64,000 nt of DNA from Nepenthes gracilis (GCA_033239525.1 BSYO01000004.1:9577410-9641409); one strand, 5' to 3'. Shown: positions 24,936-37,311, numbered from the stretch's first letter. A program made the numbers and translations. The notes: generated from the letters alone by a model not told the origin.

Positions 24936-25112
24936 TTCTCCATGGATTGAAATGCTGAGCCCATTTTTTGCACCCGTAAGGAGATGTGGTTTTTTCTCCA
25001 TGGATTGAAATGATGAGCCCATTTTTTGCACCCGTGAGGAGATGTGGTTTTTTTTCCATGGATTGAAATGATGAGCCCATTTTTTGCACCGGTGAGGAGA
25101 TGCTGTGATAAT
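24936..25112. repeat. Tandem repeat, three copies of a 58-bp unit
   Basis: The word ccatggattgaaatg recurs at 24940, 24998 and 25056, each followed by gagcccattttttgcac and ggagatg. Three nearly identical 58-bp units are present. A period not divisible by three argues against a coding role. Confidence 0.9.
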
Positions 25113-26178
25113 TCAACAATAATTACAATAACAATGTAATAATAAGTAAAAATAAGACACAATATTTCTCATGGAAAATCCTTCAATATAGGCATGGAAT
25201 GTTAAATTTGTATAGTTCCATGATTAATTATGAGTATGAATGCATTGATCATAAACACTTATTTTGGTTTTACCACAATATTGGTAAACTGAAATTAATA
25301 CGACAAGAGATGAAAAATGGAAGAGAACTATTGATAAAAATACCCAAAACAACAAAGGGGGCAACGTACCCACGGGTGTGAATGTTGGAACAAGAGATAA
25401 ACAATAGAAGAGAATTATTAGTAAAAATATCCAAAACAACAAAAAAACGTACTAATGGGTGTGAATATCAAAACAAGAATTGAAGCATAAAAAGATGGCA
25501 GGAATCTTTTCCTTCTTCCTTCACTTTTTTTCTCGAGTTGGCTGCCAAAAGAATGTAAATGTCATGTAATAAATGACAAATCTGAAATAAGGTGTTTATA
25601 CCCCATGCAGGCCACTTTAGTGGCGAACTCACAATCAATAAGTGGATAATTACTGGAAAAGCACTCTAGACTGGTGCTTAAGCTGCCGGCTCGCAAACTT
25701 TGAGTGGAGGCATCACCCCATAGCTTTGCTTGAGTAAATGTCGTGCGGCCAGTCCATGTTTACAGAAATTAGGCAAATGAAATAGTATGTATAATAGATA
25801 TGATACTTGTAAGGTAGTAACCCATCAATTTGCATCAAGCATTTTTGTTTAGACCTTTTTATTGGGCAAGGGAACCCATATCAGTCACATTTGGTTACTA
25901 CTCTCATCGTTTGTTTAAGTAATGCACCATATGCAAGGTCTGATACTAATTAGGAAGAAAAATTACGAATACTTACCTATGCTCCTCCGTCTGCCATGCT
26001 CATCTCAATTCAAAACTGCTCATTACAAAGTAGTTGTAGTGGCAAGATACCCTTTGCACAGAATCGAACCCCATTTGTTTCACAAGCGGAATGCGAAGGG
26101 CAATGATGAGGTAAGTGGCATTAGCTGCTGCTGTTGAGAAGACTGAAGATGTTTTGGTCAAAGTGTTCCAGAAGAAGC
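25113..26178. other. Non-coding, repeat-like
   Basis: Contains an imperfect direct duplication (gaagagaactattgataaaaat near 25320 and gaagagaattattagtaaaaat near 25408) and LTR-like sequence related to 21000-21260. The end next to 26178 should be the original 3' UTR of the minus-strand gene split by the Copia element. Confidence 0.4.
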
Positions 26179-26231
26179 TTAGGGAGGTTGGTGGAAAGCT
26201 TGCGAACGCTGAATCGAAGAAACTGGGACAT
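26179..26231 (-). pseudogene. Stranded C-terminal coding tail of the gene at 31858-34235
   Basis: Joined directly to the exon ending at 31887 (one copy of the duplicated gtctg removed), this 53-nt stretch continues the same frame for 17 residues (HVPVSSIQRSQAFHQPP) to a TAA at 26181-26179. The 5.65-kb Copia insertion now separates it from the rest of its gene, so it is no longer translated. Confidence 0.7.
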
Positions 26232-26236
26232 GTCTG

Positions 26237-27040
26237 TGTTGGGGTCACTCTCTTGTGGCACTTATGTCCGCGGACTCACGAGGTAGAAAAGGTTGCGGAC
26301 TTTCTTGAGTGGTCCGAGAAGCCTGTCATAACGAACGATGACTCATCAGAGGCGTCATGTCCTGAAGGTTGCTAAGGATATGGACGAGAACCCTGAAAGT
26401 GTAGGCGTTGACTCTCTCTCTCCGTAGGCCTGCTGTAGCTGCGTTTTGCAGATGGGCAGTTGACCCACTCTGATTATGGCGGCTGCAACTTTCAAGGGTG
26501 TCAGACCTACCATTCTGGCACGCCGGGTGTGCGCCTGTCATGACAGGCCTAGGAGGCGTGGTCTTGCCACCCTAGTGCTAGTAGGGTGGCCGGGTGACCA
26601 CTAGGCCCTTTGTGTATATAAAGGCTTGTGTGCTCTTACTTGTAAGGAATCAAGTGTTGCAGCTTAGAGTCTTGGAGTGCTTGTGCGGTGTCTTTGAGAG
26701 CAGACTTGGAGTGAACCTTGAGAGAGCTGTGGGCAAGCCTTATTTGTAAAGATAGAGTGAGAAACACTTTTAGAGAGAGATTGTGAGATATACACTTGAG
26801 ATTGTTTTCTTTTTGTTTGAGCTCGTATAGCTAACATACTTGTAAACAATCCATTCTTTATAGTGTATTCTTTGGTGGTTTTTCCTTTAGTTGAAGAAGG
26901 ATTTTCCTCATTAAAATCTCGTGTGTTCTCTCTCGTTTTTCTATCTCTACTTTTGGCTATCCGTCTGAGAGCTCTGCTCTGTGTTGCTGTCCGAGTATTT
27001 TGTCCGCTCGGTTATCGTATCTTCCGTTTCTGTGCCAACA
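26237..27040 (+). repeat. 5' LTR of the Copia element at 26237
   Basis: Starts TGTTGGGGTCACTC and ends TGCCAACA. Repeated words include gtagggtggc and a GA-rich R region (agagagctgtgggcaagcc, tagagagagattgtgag). Confidence 0.93.
26615..26624 (+). promoter_or_regulatory. TATA box of the 5' LTR
   Basis: tatataaagg, a near-consensus TATA box, is conserved in the 3' LTR at 31462. Transcription would start about 30 bp downstream. Confidence 0.65.
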
Positions 27041-27041
27041 A

Positions 27042-27053
27042 GTGGTACCAGAG
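27042..27053 (+). other. Primer binding site, tRNA-iMet type
   Basis: gtggtaccagag follows the LTR end with a one-base spacer. It differs from TGGTATCAGAG by one transition. Confidence 0.75.
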
Positions 27054-27092
27054 ATTTTGGTTCTTTGAACGGTGATCTGGTTGCTTGCTACT

Positions 27093-30000
27093 ATGGAGGT
27101 TGGAAGCAAAATGACTTATTTAAACGGAGCCGACTTTGACACCTGGCAGAGGAAGATGTCAGACTTTCTCTTTGTGAAGTCCATGCATAATCCTGTTTTT
27201 GCCACAGAAAAGCCGACGGCAAAAATGGACGAGCAGAGGACGTTGGAGCACAAGCAAGTGTGCGGCTATATCCGGCAATTTGTGGACGACGTGTACAACC
27301 AAGTTCACGGAGAGACGAATGCCAAGGAACTTTGAGCGAAGCTGGAAAAGCTCTATGCCTCCAAGCTTGGAAATAACAAAATTTACCACTTGATGAGGCT
27401 GATGCAGATTCGGTATAAGGACGGCTCATTTGTCGTCGATCACCTGCATGAGTTTCAGTGTTGCGTGGACAGACTGACTGGCGTGGGGATCAAGTTCGAG
27501 GATGAGGTCCTCGGACTCTAGCTTCTAGCAACCCTCCCGGACATATGGGAGGTTATGAGGATAACCATTACCAATACAGCTCCTAACGGCGTGGTGACTT
27601 TGGAGATGGCCAAAGGAGCTGTGCTGAACGAGGAAGTGAGACGGCGTTCTCAAGGTACGTTCACCTCTCAACACTCCGAGGTCCTTGTCACCGAATCAAG
27701 GGGAAGGAACCGAGGACGTAGCCCAAAGTCTGAAGACAAAGGGCGTAGTAAGTCACGTTTTCAGTACTAGGATATGGAGTGCCACCATTGTGGCAAAAAG
27801 GGCCATACAAGAAATTTTGTTATAAGTGGAAGTGTGAAAACGCTGGAAAGCAGAGTGGCGAAAAGAGACAAGGAGAGGAAGAGTTCTCGGTCTCTATTGT
27901 TACAGGAGGTGACCTCCTTTTGGCCTACGAGTCTAAGGACTCTGTAAGCGTGGCCGAGCAGGCCTCTGACTGGGTGGTGGATTCTGGCGCATCCATTCAC
28001 GTCACCTCCGAAGAAGAGTTGTTCTCCACTTACACTTCGTGTGCCCGAGGAGTGTTGAAGATGGGCAAATGGAGACGCCCGAGATCGTTGGACGTGGCGA
28101 AGTCTCGCTTTTGCGACAAGCAGTGGAGCCCGACTGATTTTGAGGGGGATTCGACACGTCCCCGATATTCGTATGAATATCATTTCAGTAGGACGGCTTG
28201 ATGATGAAGGCTACTGCAGCGTCTTTTGTGACGGCGATTTTAAGTTGACAAAGGGTTCCATGGTGGTTGCAGGAGTAAAAGCCTCAAGCCTTTATGCGTT
28301 GAAGCCCAGTAGAGGTGGCGAGGGTGAATGCCACAAGAAGTGTGGAGTCCTCGGGCCCGTGGCACAAAAGGCTCGGACACGTAGAGTGAGCTTGGCATGA
28401 GTCATCTCGGCGAAGAAGGGTCTCATCCCGAGAGATGAATAGAGAAAGGCCGAAGACTTGCCCTCACCGCATAGAGGGAAAGCAACGGAGAGTCTCCTTT
28501 CAAGGAGACGTATCTGGCAGGAGGTCCGAGGTCCTGGAGCTCGGGCCATACGGATGTGTGTGGTCCCCTCCCGGAGAGGTCTTTTGGAGGAGCACAATAC
28601 TTTGTCTCATTCATTGACAATTGCTCGAGGAATTGTGAGTGTTCCCGCTCAAGACCAAGGATCAGGTCGCGGGAATCTTTGAGCAGTTTCATGTCCTCGT
28701 TGAACGAAAGACCGGGAGGAGGTTGAAGGCCGTTCGAAGCGACAACGGCGGAGAATACATTAGGACATTTGATGCCTATTGCAAAGCTCGCGGCATCAGA
28801 CATCAGAGAACTCCACCGAAGACGCCATAGTTGAATGGCGTGGCCGAGAGGATGAATCGCACCCTTATGGAAAGGGTCAGGTACATGTTGTCTGAGTCCA
28901 GGCTTCCGGGATCCTTTTGGGCCAAGGCCTTGAAAGCAGCCGCCCACGTGATCAACCGGTCGCCCAGTAAGCCTCTGGACGGGGAAGTTCCGGAGAAGAT
29001 TTGGATCAGGAAGGAACCAGCTTACAACTATCTTCAGACATTTGGCTGCAAGGCCTTTGTTCATCTTCCGAGAGATGAGAGGAGTAAGCTAGAGCCAAAG
29101 ACAAAGTAATGTGTCTTTCTGGGCTATGGCGAGGACGAACTTGGGTATAGGCTCTATGACCCAAAGGAAAATAAGCTAGTCCGTTCCCGAGATGTGGTCT
29201 TCGTTGAGGAAGTGACCATTGAGGACATTGGGAAAGAGAAGAAGTCTCATCCCAAAGACTTCCCCGGACCGAAGCGAGTTGATGTTGATCTCAGTCCCAG
29301 TCCAAAGGCTCTTAAGTCCGATGTCGACGGATCAATAGTGGCTGGCAACTATGGTGAGGCGGTTCCAGCACCTCAGGAAGATCAAGCTGAAGATCTGGCC
29401 CTCAACAAAGCCGAGGTGGCCCCTGTGAGACAGGTCGTCAAGGAGAGACGTCCGTCCGTCCGCCTTTCAAAGAAGTGAGTACGTCCTCCTCGGATGATCT
29501 TTGGAGAACCAAGATTTTAACGAGGCCATGTGTAGCGCTCAGAAGGATAAATGGTTTGAGGCTATGAAGGAATAGATGACCTCTCTTCATAAAAACCATA
29601 CCTTTGAGCTGGCTAAATTGCCCAAGGGGAAGAAGGCCTTGAAAAACAAGTGGGTCTTCTGGCTGAAGACGACCGAGGACGCGAACAAGCCAAGACATAA
29701 GGTACGGCTTGTGGTGAAGAGCTTTGGTCAACGCAAGGGTGTTAACTTTGATGAAATTTTCGCTCCTATTGTGAAGATGTCCTCGGTCCGTGTGGTGCCT
29801 TGGTAGGGCGGTGGCTTTGATTTGGAGATTGAGCAATTGACGCCCGGGACATGCTTTTCTCCATGGAGATTTTGAGAAGAGATCTCGTGGAGCGGCCATA
29901 TGGTTTTGAAGTCAAGGAAGGAAGGAAGCTGACCGGGTCTGTCGTTTGAAAAAGAGCTTATGCGGTGGCTGAAACAAGCTCACGAGGCAGTGGGTACCTA

Positions 30001-31075
30001 AGTTTGAGTCTCAGTATGGTCGAACAAGAATACCATAAGACTACTTGAGCCACCGTATCTTTGTCCGAGAGATTTTCGAAAAACGACTTTGTCATCCTCC
30101 TCCTCCTTTATGTGGACGACATGCTGGTTGTCGAACAGAACAACGCTCGGATCAAGGAGCTGAAGAGCAACTGGGGTAGTCTTTCGCCATGAAATACCTC
30201 GGCCGTGACAGCATTCTAGGGATCGAATATTTCGCGGACGGACAAGAAGCTCTGGCTGTCCCAGGAAGGCTATGTTGAAAAGGTGCTTCAGCGATTCAAC
30301 ATGGAAAGCTCCAAGCCTGTCAGTACCCATTTGGCCAACCATTTTAGGCTGAGCAAGCAGCAGTGTCCGTCCTCGGACACTGAGAAGGCGCGCATAAGTA
30401 AGATTCCTTACTCCTCGGCCGTTGGTAGCTTGATGTGACGCGGCCGCGTGTACGCTGGCGGACATTCTTCATTTGGTCTTATGAGTGATTTTCTCAAACC
30501 TGGGATGGAGCATTGGTCCGCATGATAAAGTGGATTTTCGGATATCTCCGTGGGACCTGCAAGACGGGTTTGCAGTTTGGAGGAGAGAAGCCTTAGCTGA
30601 TTGGGTACACGGACGCAGACATGGCCGAGGACGTTGATTCTGGGAAATCAACGTCCGGATACTTGGTGAAATTTGCGGGAGGGGCGGTCTCTTGGCAGTC
30701 CAAGTTGCAGAGTGCGTCGCTCTCTCGACTACGGAAGCAGAGTTCATTGCCGTGACCGAGGCCTGTAAGAAAATGCTTTAAATGAAGAGGTTCGTTCAAG
30801 AGTTAGGTCTAAGGCAAGAGACGTACGAGGTCCTCTGTGATAGTCAAAGTGCCATTCACTTGTGTAAAAACTCCTCATTCCATTCGAGGTCAAAGCACAT
30901 TGACGTGTGTTATCATTGGGTGTGAGATGTTTTTGATGATGGGCAGCTATCGATTGGAAAGGTCCACTCGGATGACAATAGCTCGGACATGTTGATTAAA
31001 GTTTTGCCGAAGGAAAAGTTGGAAGCTTGTTGTGACATTGCTGGTCTAACTAACTTCACTCCCATTAGGTCGTGA
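27093..31075 (+). pseudogene. Copia gag-pol polyprotein, interrupted
   Basis: Starts MEVGSKMTYLNGADFDTW at 27093. Gag continues with VCGYIRQFVDDVYNQV and, after a TGA, KLEKLYASKLGNNKIYHLMRL. The zinc knuckle at 27779 is intact: CHHCGKKGHTRNFC. The protease site WVVDSGASIHV is at about 27970. Integrase shows SDNGGEY near 28738 and NGVAERMNRTLMERVRYML near 28834. Reverse transcriptase has NKWVFWLKT near 29647 and LLYVDDMLVVEQ near 30103. RNase H reads STSGYLVKFAGGAVSWQ near 30650. It ends LTNFTPIRS-TGA at 31075. At least five in-frame stops and several frameshifts break it. Many stops fit loss of CAG/CAA/TGG codons. Confidence 0.93.
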
Positions 31076-31084
31076 GGGAAAGTT
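31072..31084 (+). other. Polypurine tract
   Basis: gtgagggaaagtt, nearly the same as the tract of the element at 12230, directly precedes the 3' LTR. Confidence 0.75.
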
Positions 31085-31886
31085 TATTGGGGTCACTCCC
31101 TCGTAGCACTTATATCCGCAGACTCACGATGTAGAAAAGGTCGCGGACTTTCTTGAGTGGTTCAAGAAGCCTGTCATAACGAACGAAGACTCATTAGAGG
31201 CGTCATGTCAGGGAGGTTGCTGAGGACATGGACGAGGACCCTAAAAGTGTAGGCGTTGACTCTCTCTCTGTAGGCCTGCTGTAGCCGCGTTTTGCAGGTG
31301 GGCAGCTGACCTACTCTGATTGGTAGCGGCTGCAACTTCCAAGGGTGTCAGGCCTGCCATTCTGGCACGTCGAGTGTGCGCCTGTCATGGCAGGCTTAGG
31401 AGGCGTGGTCCTGTCACCCTAGTGCCAGTAGGGTGGCTGGGTGACCACTATGCCCTTTGTGTATATAAAGGCTTGTGTGCCCTTACTTGTAAGGAATCAA
31501 GTGCTGCAGCTGAGAGTCTTGGAGTGCTTGTGCGGTGTCTTTGAGAGCAGACTTGGAGTGAGCCTTGAGAGAGCTGTGAGAAAGCCTTGTTTGTAAAGAT
31601 AGAGTGAGAAACACTTTTAGAGAGAGATTGTGAGATATACACTTGAGATTGTTTTCTTTTTGTTTGAACTTGTGTAACTAACATACTTGTAAAAAATCCA
31701 TTCTTTATAGTGTATTCTTTGATAGTTTTTCCCTTAGTTGAAGAAGGGTTTTTCACGTTAAAGTCTCGTGTGTCATCTCTCATTTTTCTATCTCACTTTT
31801 GGCTGTCTGTCCGAGAGTTCTGCTCTGTGTTGCTGTCCGAGTGTTTTGTCCGCGCGGTCACCGTATTTTCCGTTTCTGCGCCAACA
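31085..31886 (+). repeat. 3' LTR of the Copia element at 26237
   Basis: Collinear with 26237-27040. The terminal TG has decayed to TA. On the minus strand it now supplies the stop codon of the host frame that enters it (at 31860-31858). Confidence 0.93.
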
Positions 31887-34235
31887 GTCTGCTGTTCTGT
31901 CGTGTCGGGATTTGGGACGTGGCAATAGTCCATGGCCTATAATGAGCTGCTGCTAGCTGAACTGGACGAATCTTCTCCTGGTGCTGGTATTGCAGCTGTG
32001 GTGGCTGTCTCATTGAGGTTGCATTCCCGTAAGGGCTTCCAAAATAAGGAGATAGCTGCAGGTGAACCTGCATGGAGAATTTTGGCTGCATAATCGAAGT
32101 GATGCTGAAAGAAATCCAGAAGGCAAAATGAGAGAAACCATATTTATTAGTACACTGTGACCTGTCTGATCTACTACAAATGAAATCCACTAGTCACAGA
32201 AGAATCGAGATAAAAAGCCTACAATTTAGTACCATGAAATGAAATATCAATCGATATGCAAAACATCTAGTAGTATATATCGATGCTAAGCCCTTGATAC
32301 TGCAACAAATTTCCAATAGGTTGCTGATATTAGCCTGGGTTCAAAAAAAATTGAATCCGACACGTCCAATACCAATTCATCAACAATACGGTCACGGATG
32401 ACACCAATACTGATTTTTTCATCCACACTATTCACTAAACACTTACTATTCCTTTCCCTCCGTTTCTTTTTGCATTTTATTATTATCTTGACTGCATTTA
32501 ATAAAGCATCACAACAAACTGAAAAACCTGTGGAGCTGCCACTGCTGCTGAAACCTGATCCTGGTAAGGATTTGGGGGATGGCAATTTTGTGCCAGAGAG
32601 AAAGGAACTAGTGCACTATGTGGTGGAAGTAGATGCAGGTAAGGTACATGAAGTTTTACTAATGGCTCCAAACAATCAGTTGATGTATTAATGTCGTTCT
32701 TATCTTTTGACCCGGACAACAAAAGAAAAACAAAGCTCTGCCATGATCATAGACAAATAAGAATGACAGGAAAGAAATTGAAGTCATTTGTTGTGGGGCA
32801 AAACTTATATTACCTGCTTCTTTGAAGCGTAGAGCTCAGGTGCCAAAGATACTTATTTGTAATCCTAATGTAGATTCTTGTACAAGACATAGATCATTTC
32901 TGGCTTCATTAATATTATTTTCACAAGCAGAATCGAACACTTGGCTAGGTGTTATTACCCCTTTGAACCAATTACTAGCGACATTCTGGTGGTTGGCTGC
33001 TGCAAGGAAGTCCTTGGGTACTGGCTCCTAAAATATGGATGTCTTTTCCCTCTAAGTTCTGTAACACTCGAATGAGGTGGTTAATGAAAACATAAGCTCC
33101 ACATCTCTTCCACGAGTACCCTTTACTATTTACAAGTTTAAATACCCGTAGAGTTGTTATTACACCACTGGCTAGATCAAAAAGCAATTTAGTGGAGCAG
33201 TTGTAAAATAACTCTTAAATTCTTAAAGTCACAAAACACTCACATTTTCAGTTCAACTGCCACATTTGTATGATCCAGACTTGGTTAGACACTACTGCTC
33301 AGCCAAGAGGGAGATTTGGCCGCAGAGTGACTGAAACAATTAATTGTATAAGAGACAATGAATTACTTGAGATTTCCAAAGGGAGAAATGAAAGTGAAGA
33401 TTAATACTCCGAAGGAAGCACATCAACTCTAGAGGCATGAGAACCTTTCAAAAGCAAGCTGGGCCACAACGCTGATCCATTAATCAAAGAAAGGGATCAT
33501 ATAATTACCGGCTAATAAATTCATAGAGCTGCATTGAGCAGCAACACAGGTTATCTATGAAAGAATCAAGATAATTTGAGCAGAAAAAAATGGACACCAT
33601 TTTTCCTTATCTCTATTGTAGCATCCTACCATCCCTGTTGTCTGCTGATATTTACGACCTGAGAAATAGTAAAGAGCTGCTGTGATATGAAAACATTTTA
33701 CTAAAGATAACCCAAAGTTGATTGAAGCTTACAGTGATTGTTTAAAAATAGACTATTGCGGATTACTTTATTTGGTTGACAAATTGTCTGAAGATTTATT
33801 TCTGGAACTGTCGTATTTACATTCAGATTAAATTGTCTGCTTTCCAATAATTTAGGCCGACTAAGATGAGAAGATTCAGTCCAACCGGCTCCTCTTTGAG
33901 AATAGTAGAACCTGAGAAGATGGAATTTAAGAAGTAACAACAACTAGCCACTGCTATTTGACCGACAAAAAACAAAAGCAAGCACTGCTAAATGAAGGTT
34001 TGTAGCAAATAAGTATGACAAAACATTCAGACGGAAGCATAGAACCTTCCAGTTTCTTGAACAAGTCTAATTGCTTTGCTAATGAAGCTTCATCATCTAA
34101 TTTGGTTTTCAAGTAAATGCCATTGTCAGAGGTGAGTTCAGCGAATGCAAACAATGTCTCTATAACTTCTTGCCCATCTTTGGTGCTTAGTCCTAAAGCG
34201 GTCCATCTCTGTGAGCAATATGGGGAGCCATTTTG
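31858..34235 (-). CDS. Host gene of unknown function, C-terminus replaced by Copia LTR
   Basis: Seven exons with GT/AG borders and matching phases: 34235-34046, 33891-33767, 33658-33630, 33330-33296, 33058-32959, 32615-32528 and 32085-31887. With the stranded tail at 26231-26179 they total 819 nt, exactly 273 codons. The first part reads QRWTALGLSTKDGQEVIETL and LAKQLDLFKKLEG. The later part is Gln/Pro/Ser-rich and unlike a folded domain (RGKRHPYFRSQYPRTSLQQP, QVSAAVAAPQPKFSMQVHL, TSMRQPPQLQYQHQEKIRP). As the locus stands, the frame runs into the LTR and stops after 9 foreign residues (LLAQKRKIR). I do not recognise the family, and exons upstream of 34235 were not found. The junction at 33891 is the least certain; acceptor 33911 is an alternative. 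Confidence 0.62.
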
Positions 34236-34249
34236 CTGCAGAAACAGCC

Positions 34250-34968
34250 TTCATTGTTCACTTCTAAAGCTCCATCGAACAACAATGGAAACTAGTATAT
34301 TTTGCTACTATAGAGAATAAACCACGATTAATTTTGACCTCTTCAGACAGTCCTTTGGTGATTCAGAACGAATTGCAGAGTTGTTCAACCTCTTCGGCAA
34401 AGGCTAATGGGTTTACAGCTGCGCTTTATCATTGCTGCAGATGTTAAAATCAAAACCAAATCAAAGTTTTAACTATCAACACACCCATTCAATTCAGACC
34501 AGTCTAGCATCCTTGGAATGTGCGTTAAGAAAATATAGCATTTCAGAAGAATATAAACTGCAATGGAAACAGGGAAATTGAGGTTTTCAAGAAACTGAAT
34601 TAATTTGAAACAAAAGCATAAAGAGTCTCTTACCCATCAAGAAGATGAAAAGTTCATAAAGGTTATCATCTCCAAATCGGAATAGATAGATCAAAAGGAT
34701 ACAAACCAATTTTCCACAGGACCCATCAATTGGAATCTGGAGCTGAGCCAGGCTATAGGTCCATGGCTTTACAGCAATCAGAAGAGGCAGAGTAAAATCA
34801 AAAAATAAACGCCCCAAGAGCATAACAAATACGACCGAAAAATGCAATAACCTCTTACTTGAGTAAATGAGTATCCTCGCTAATATTAAAGATATAATAT
34901 CCTTTTTATTAAAAATATTATATTTTTTTAAATTAAAATATTATTATTTTAAAATTTAAACTACTTTA

Positions 34969-35006
<38 letters not shown>

Positions 35007-36484
35007 TTTTCTAAATTAAATAATTAATATTAATTATATAATTATTATTATTATAATTTTCTTCTCCTATAAAATAATAATCAATTATATATTTATAAAT
35101 ACAAAAAAATACTATATTAAATTTACTCAAATCTGCAGTACTGATTTAAATCCTATCATTGCTCCCAGTTCTTGCAGTCTAACGTCATTATGAATCATCG
35201 ATTACTGCTTACCATTCTTGCAAGCCCATCGTCCCCAATTCCAGGCTGCATAAATCGGCTTGCCTCAGACGTTGCTCGCCATTGTTCCAAGCTCACCGTC
35301 GTCCGAACTCGTCGCTCACTATTCTTGCGTTCCATGGACTCGTGTGTTCACCATCTTTCGATGAAGCAACTATTGACGTCGATCCCCATGCTTCCCGGAA
35401 CCATCGTCACCGCCGATTTTACATTAGTATACCAACGGTAGTGCCATCTGTTACCGACGGCGGTACCATCTGATTATTCCACTTTGAAATTGGTACTCCA
35501 CCGATTCCAGATATGAAATCATTATTTTATCGGCTCCTCTACTGGCATCAACATCTAATTTTGGAAAAGAATGACGACGCCATAGCGACCACACGAAAGA
35601 CAACGACATAGCATTCACACGACGCCATCGCCGATGCGGAGCTCTGTCTGGGGAAGAAGACGAATCAAACTCATCGTTTAACTTAAATGGCTTCCGCAGG
35701 TTTTAATTTAGTCCATCCTAACATTAGGGATCCCACTTCTGTTTCCATCTCGCTACTCTATTGTCTTTATCGATCTTCTGTATAATCCATCTGAACTATT
35801 CAAGGCTTTTATCCATCAGAAATATATGATTGGAATTAGCGTTCCTCAAAATCAAAAGTTATAAACATTGCAATCGAAAGTAATCTAATCTGACTATATT
35901 ATCAGTGTAGCTGCGGCTCGGTAGTGGCCGCAGTTACGGCGGCTGCATGGGCGGTGGCCAGTGGGTAGCCGTCCGCATTTCCGCATGAGGTGGAGCTTGA
36001 TTGAAAATATTTTATTTTTTAAATTAAATAAAACATATAATTTATATTTTTTTCAAGTTAAGTATTCTCATTTTTTTTATAAGAATTGTCCAAATCTAAT
36101 GCAACTCAATACGAATCGTCCAGGTTTATCGTAATTGCATTTAAATAAATTCAAAACTTTGTAGTAGCGATTTTTCATATTATCTTCAAACTCAAACCCG
36201 ACCTAAATATTCTTTATTTAATACAAAATAATATATGAATGGCAAACTAACCCTAACATATTTTACTCAATATTATATTATATTTTGTTTTGTATAATAA
36301 AAAAATTATTTTAAAGTGGCACCTGCTTAATAATTTTTTTATATTTAGGTAACTGTGAATATTTTGTGATTTTATTGGTTTCAGTTTGATAATAATTTTT
36401 CCTTTAATAGTTGAAGTGTTATTTTAAGGAATTTCATGAGTTAAACTATATTTAATAGATTATAAATTTTAATATTTTAGATTT
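34250..36484. other. Region upstream of the split gene; mostly unassigned
   Basis: Further 5' exons of the minus-strand gene may lie at 34330-34850, but no consistent junctions were found. The window at 34340-34440 is open in part on both strands and is ambiguous. 35160-36000 is GC-richer, with short frames that match nothing I know. Positions 36480-36484 (gattt) are the left target-site duplication of the next element. Confidence 0.35.
34970..35001. repeat. (TA)n microsatellite
   Basis: About 16 uninterrupted TA units inside an extremely AT-rich tract (34860-35130). Confidence 0.95.
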
Positions 36485-37311
36485 TGTTGCGTACCAAGAA
36501 TTTGGATTATGTTACGGATTGGGTGCTGCGAATCGAATCTTTGTATTGGTCAATTTGATACGGATCCGGTCTCCATAATCTTGAATTTGAATCATTCACA
36601 ATACAACGGTAAAGAAGAGGTCAGATGACGGGGGGAGTTGCGCCCATCATAAATGTTCCGAGACTCAAGTTAGATGTTTTTTCAAGAGTATAGAAAGATG
36701 TATGGAGGATACGTGTGTGATTGATTGAGCGTTTAGGTGCACCCAATTGATGGACGGGTCAGAGGCGCACCCGCATAGGGGTGGCTTAGAAATGCTTCGA
36801 TAGAGGGGCAGTTTAGATGTGCACCCGCAAAGAGGCGTCTTAAATATGCTATTGTGAACAATACGGAGAAATGGTCGATCAATTAGATGAAAGATCCCAT
36901 GGAGGATTGGCCTCATTAGGATAAAGGGATAACCTTTTGGAGTGAAGGGCTGGCCTCCTTAGGATGGAGGGCTAGCCTCCATCTCTCTCCTTTTTCTCTT
37001 CTCCAATCTCCTTTTTTAGGATCCTTCCCTGCTGGTGGTTTTTGGCTGTTTCTTTTTCTTCTGGTTCTTTCAGTTCTTCCTCTTCCCTCTCTTTTTCGTA
37101 AGAATAAAAGGGACATTTATAGAAAAGTGAGGTAGTTGAATAACCACCTATTGAACCACCTCAATGGATAACGACAAACAAGTAAATTGCGTTTGGTAAT
37201 GGGCTCGATTTTTAGGCCGGAATCATTGAATCCCAGGGCCCTCTTTGGGCTGAATTTTATTGGGCATTTACCGTAGATCTTCTTCTTGGGTTGGGTTTAT
37301 CGAACTCATCA
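36485..37311 (-). repeat. 3' LTR of the LARD-like element
   Basis: Matches 42618-43394: tgcgtaccaagaatt at the left, acaacggtaaagaagaggt, and cgaactcatc at the right. A minus-strand TATA motif TCTATAAATG lies near 37112-37122 and is conserved at 43195-43206. Confidence 0.82.

Larger units (their letters stand above)
26237..31886 (+). mobile_element. Full-length Ty1/Copia retrotransposon inserted in a host exon
   Basis: LTRs of 804 and 802 bp, iMet-type primer site, gag-pol in Copia order, purine tract and a perfect target-site duplication gtctg (26232-26236 and 31887-31891) define a complete 5650-bp insertion. It is visibly less decayed than the element at 12230: long domains are still readable. 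It is related to that element by LTR ends and pol sequence (Tnt1-like lineage). Its coding region has several stops and frameshifts, so it is no longer autonomous. Confidence 0.96.

Noticed and set aside
24881..25162. Minus-strand frames over the 58-bp repeats
   Set aside because: The period is not divisible by three, so each unit is read in another frame; no protein family resemblance.
26115..26375. Plus-strand frame with a natural-looking start (ALAAAVEKTEDVLVKVFQKKL) and a gtaagt donor-like site
   Set aside because: It runs into the Copia LTR and is antisense to the stranded tail of the minus-strand gene. Joining across the insertion ends it within about a dozen codons, whereas the minus-strand join keeps the frame of a multi-exon model.
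28423..29064. Long (213-codon) minus-strand frame
   Set aside because: Antisense to the Copia integrase region; a shadow of the gag-pol sequence.
35172..35473. Overlapping plus-strand frames of 63-89 codons
   Set aside because: GC-rich island with no recognisable domain, splice context or conserved motif.
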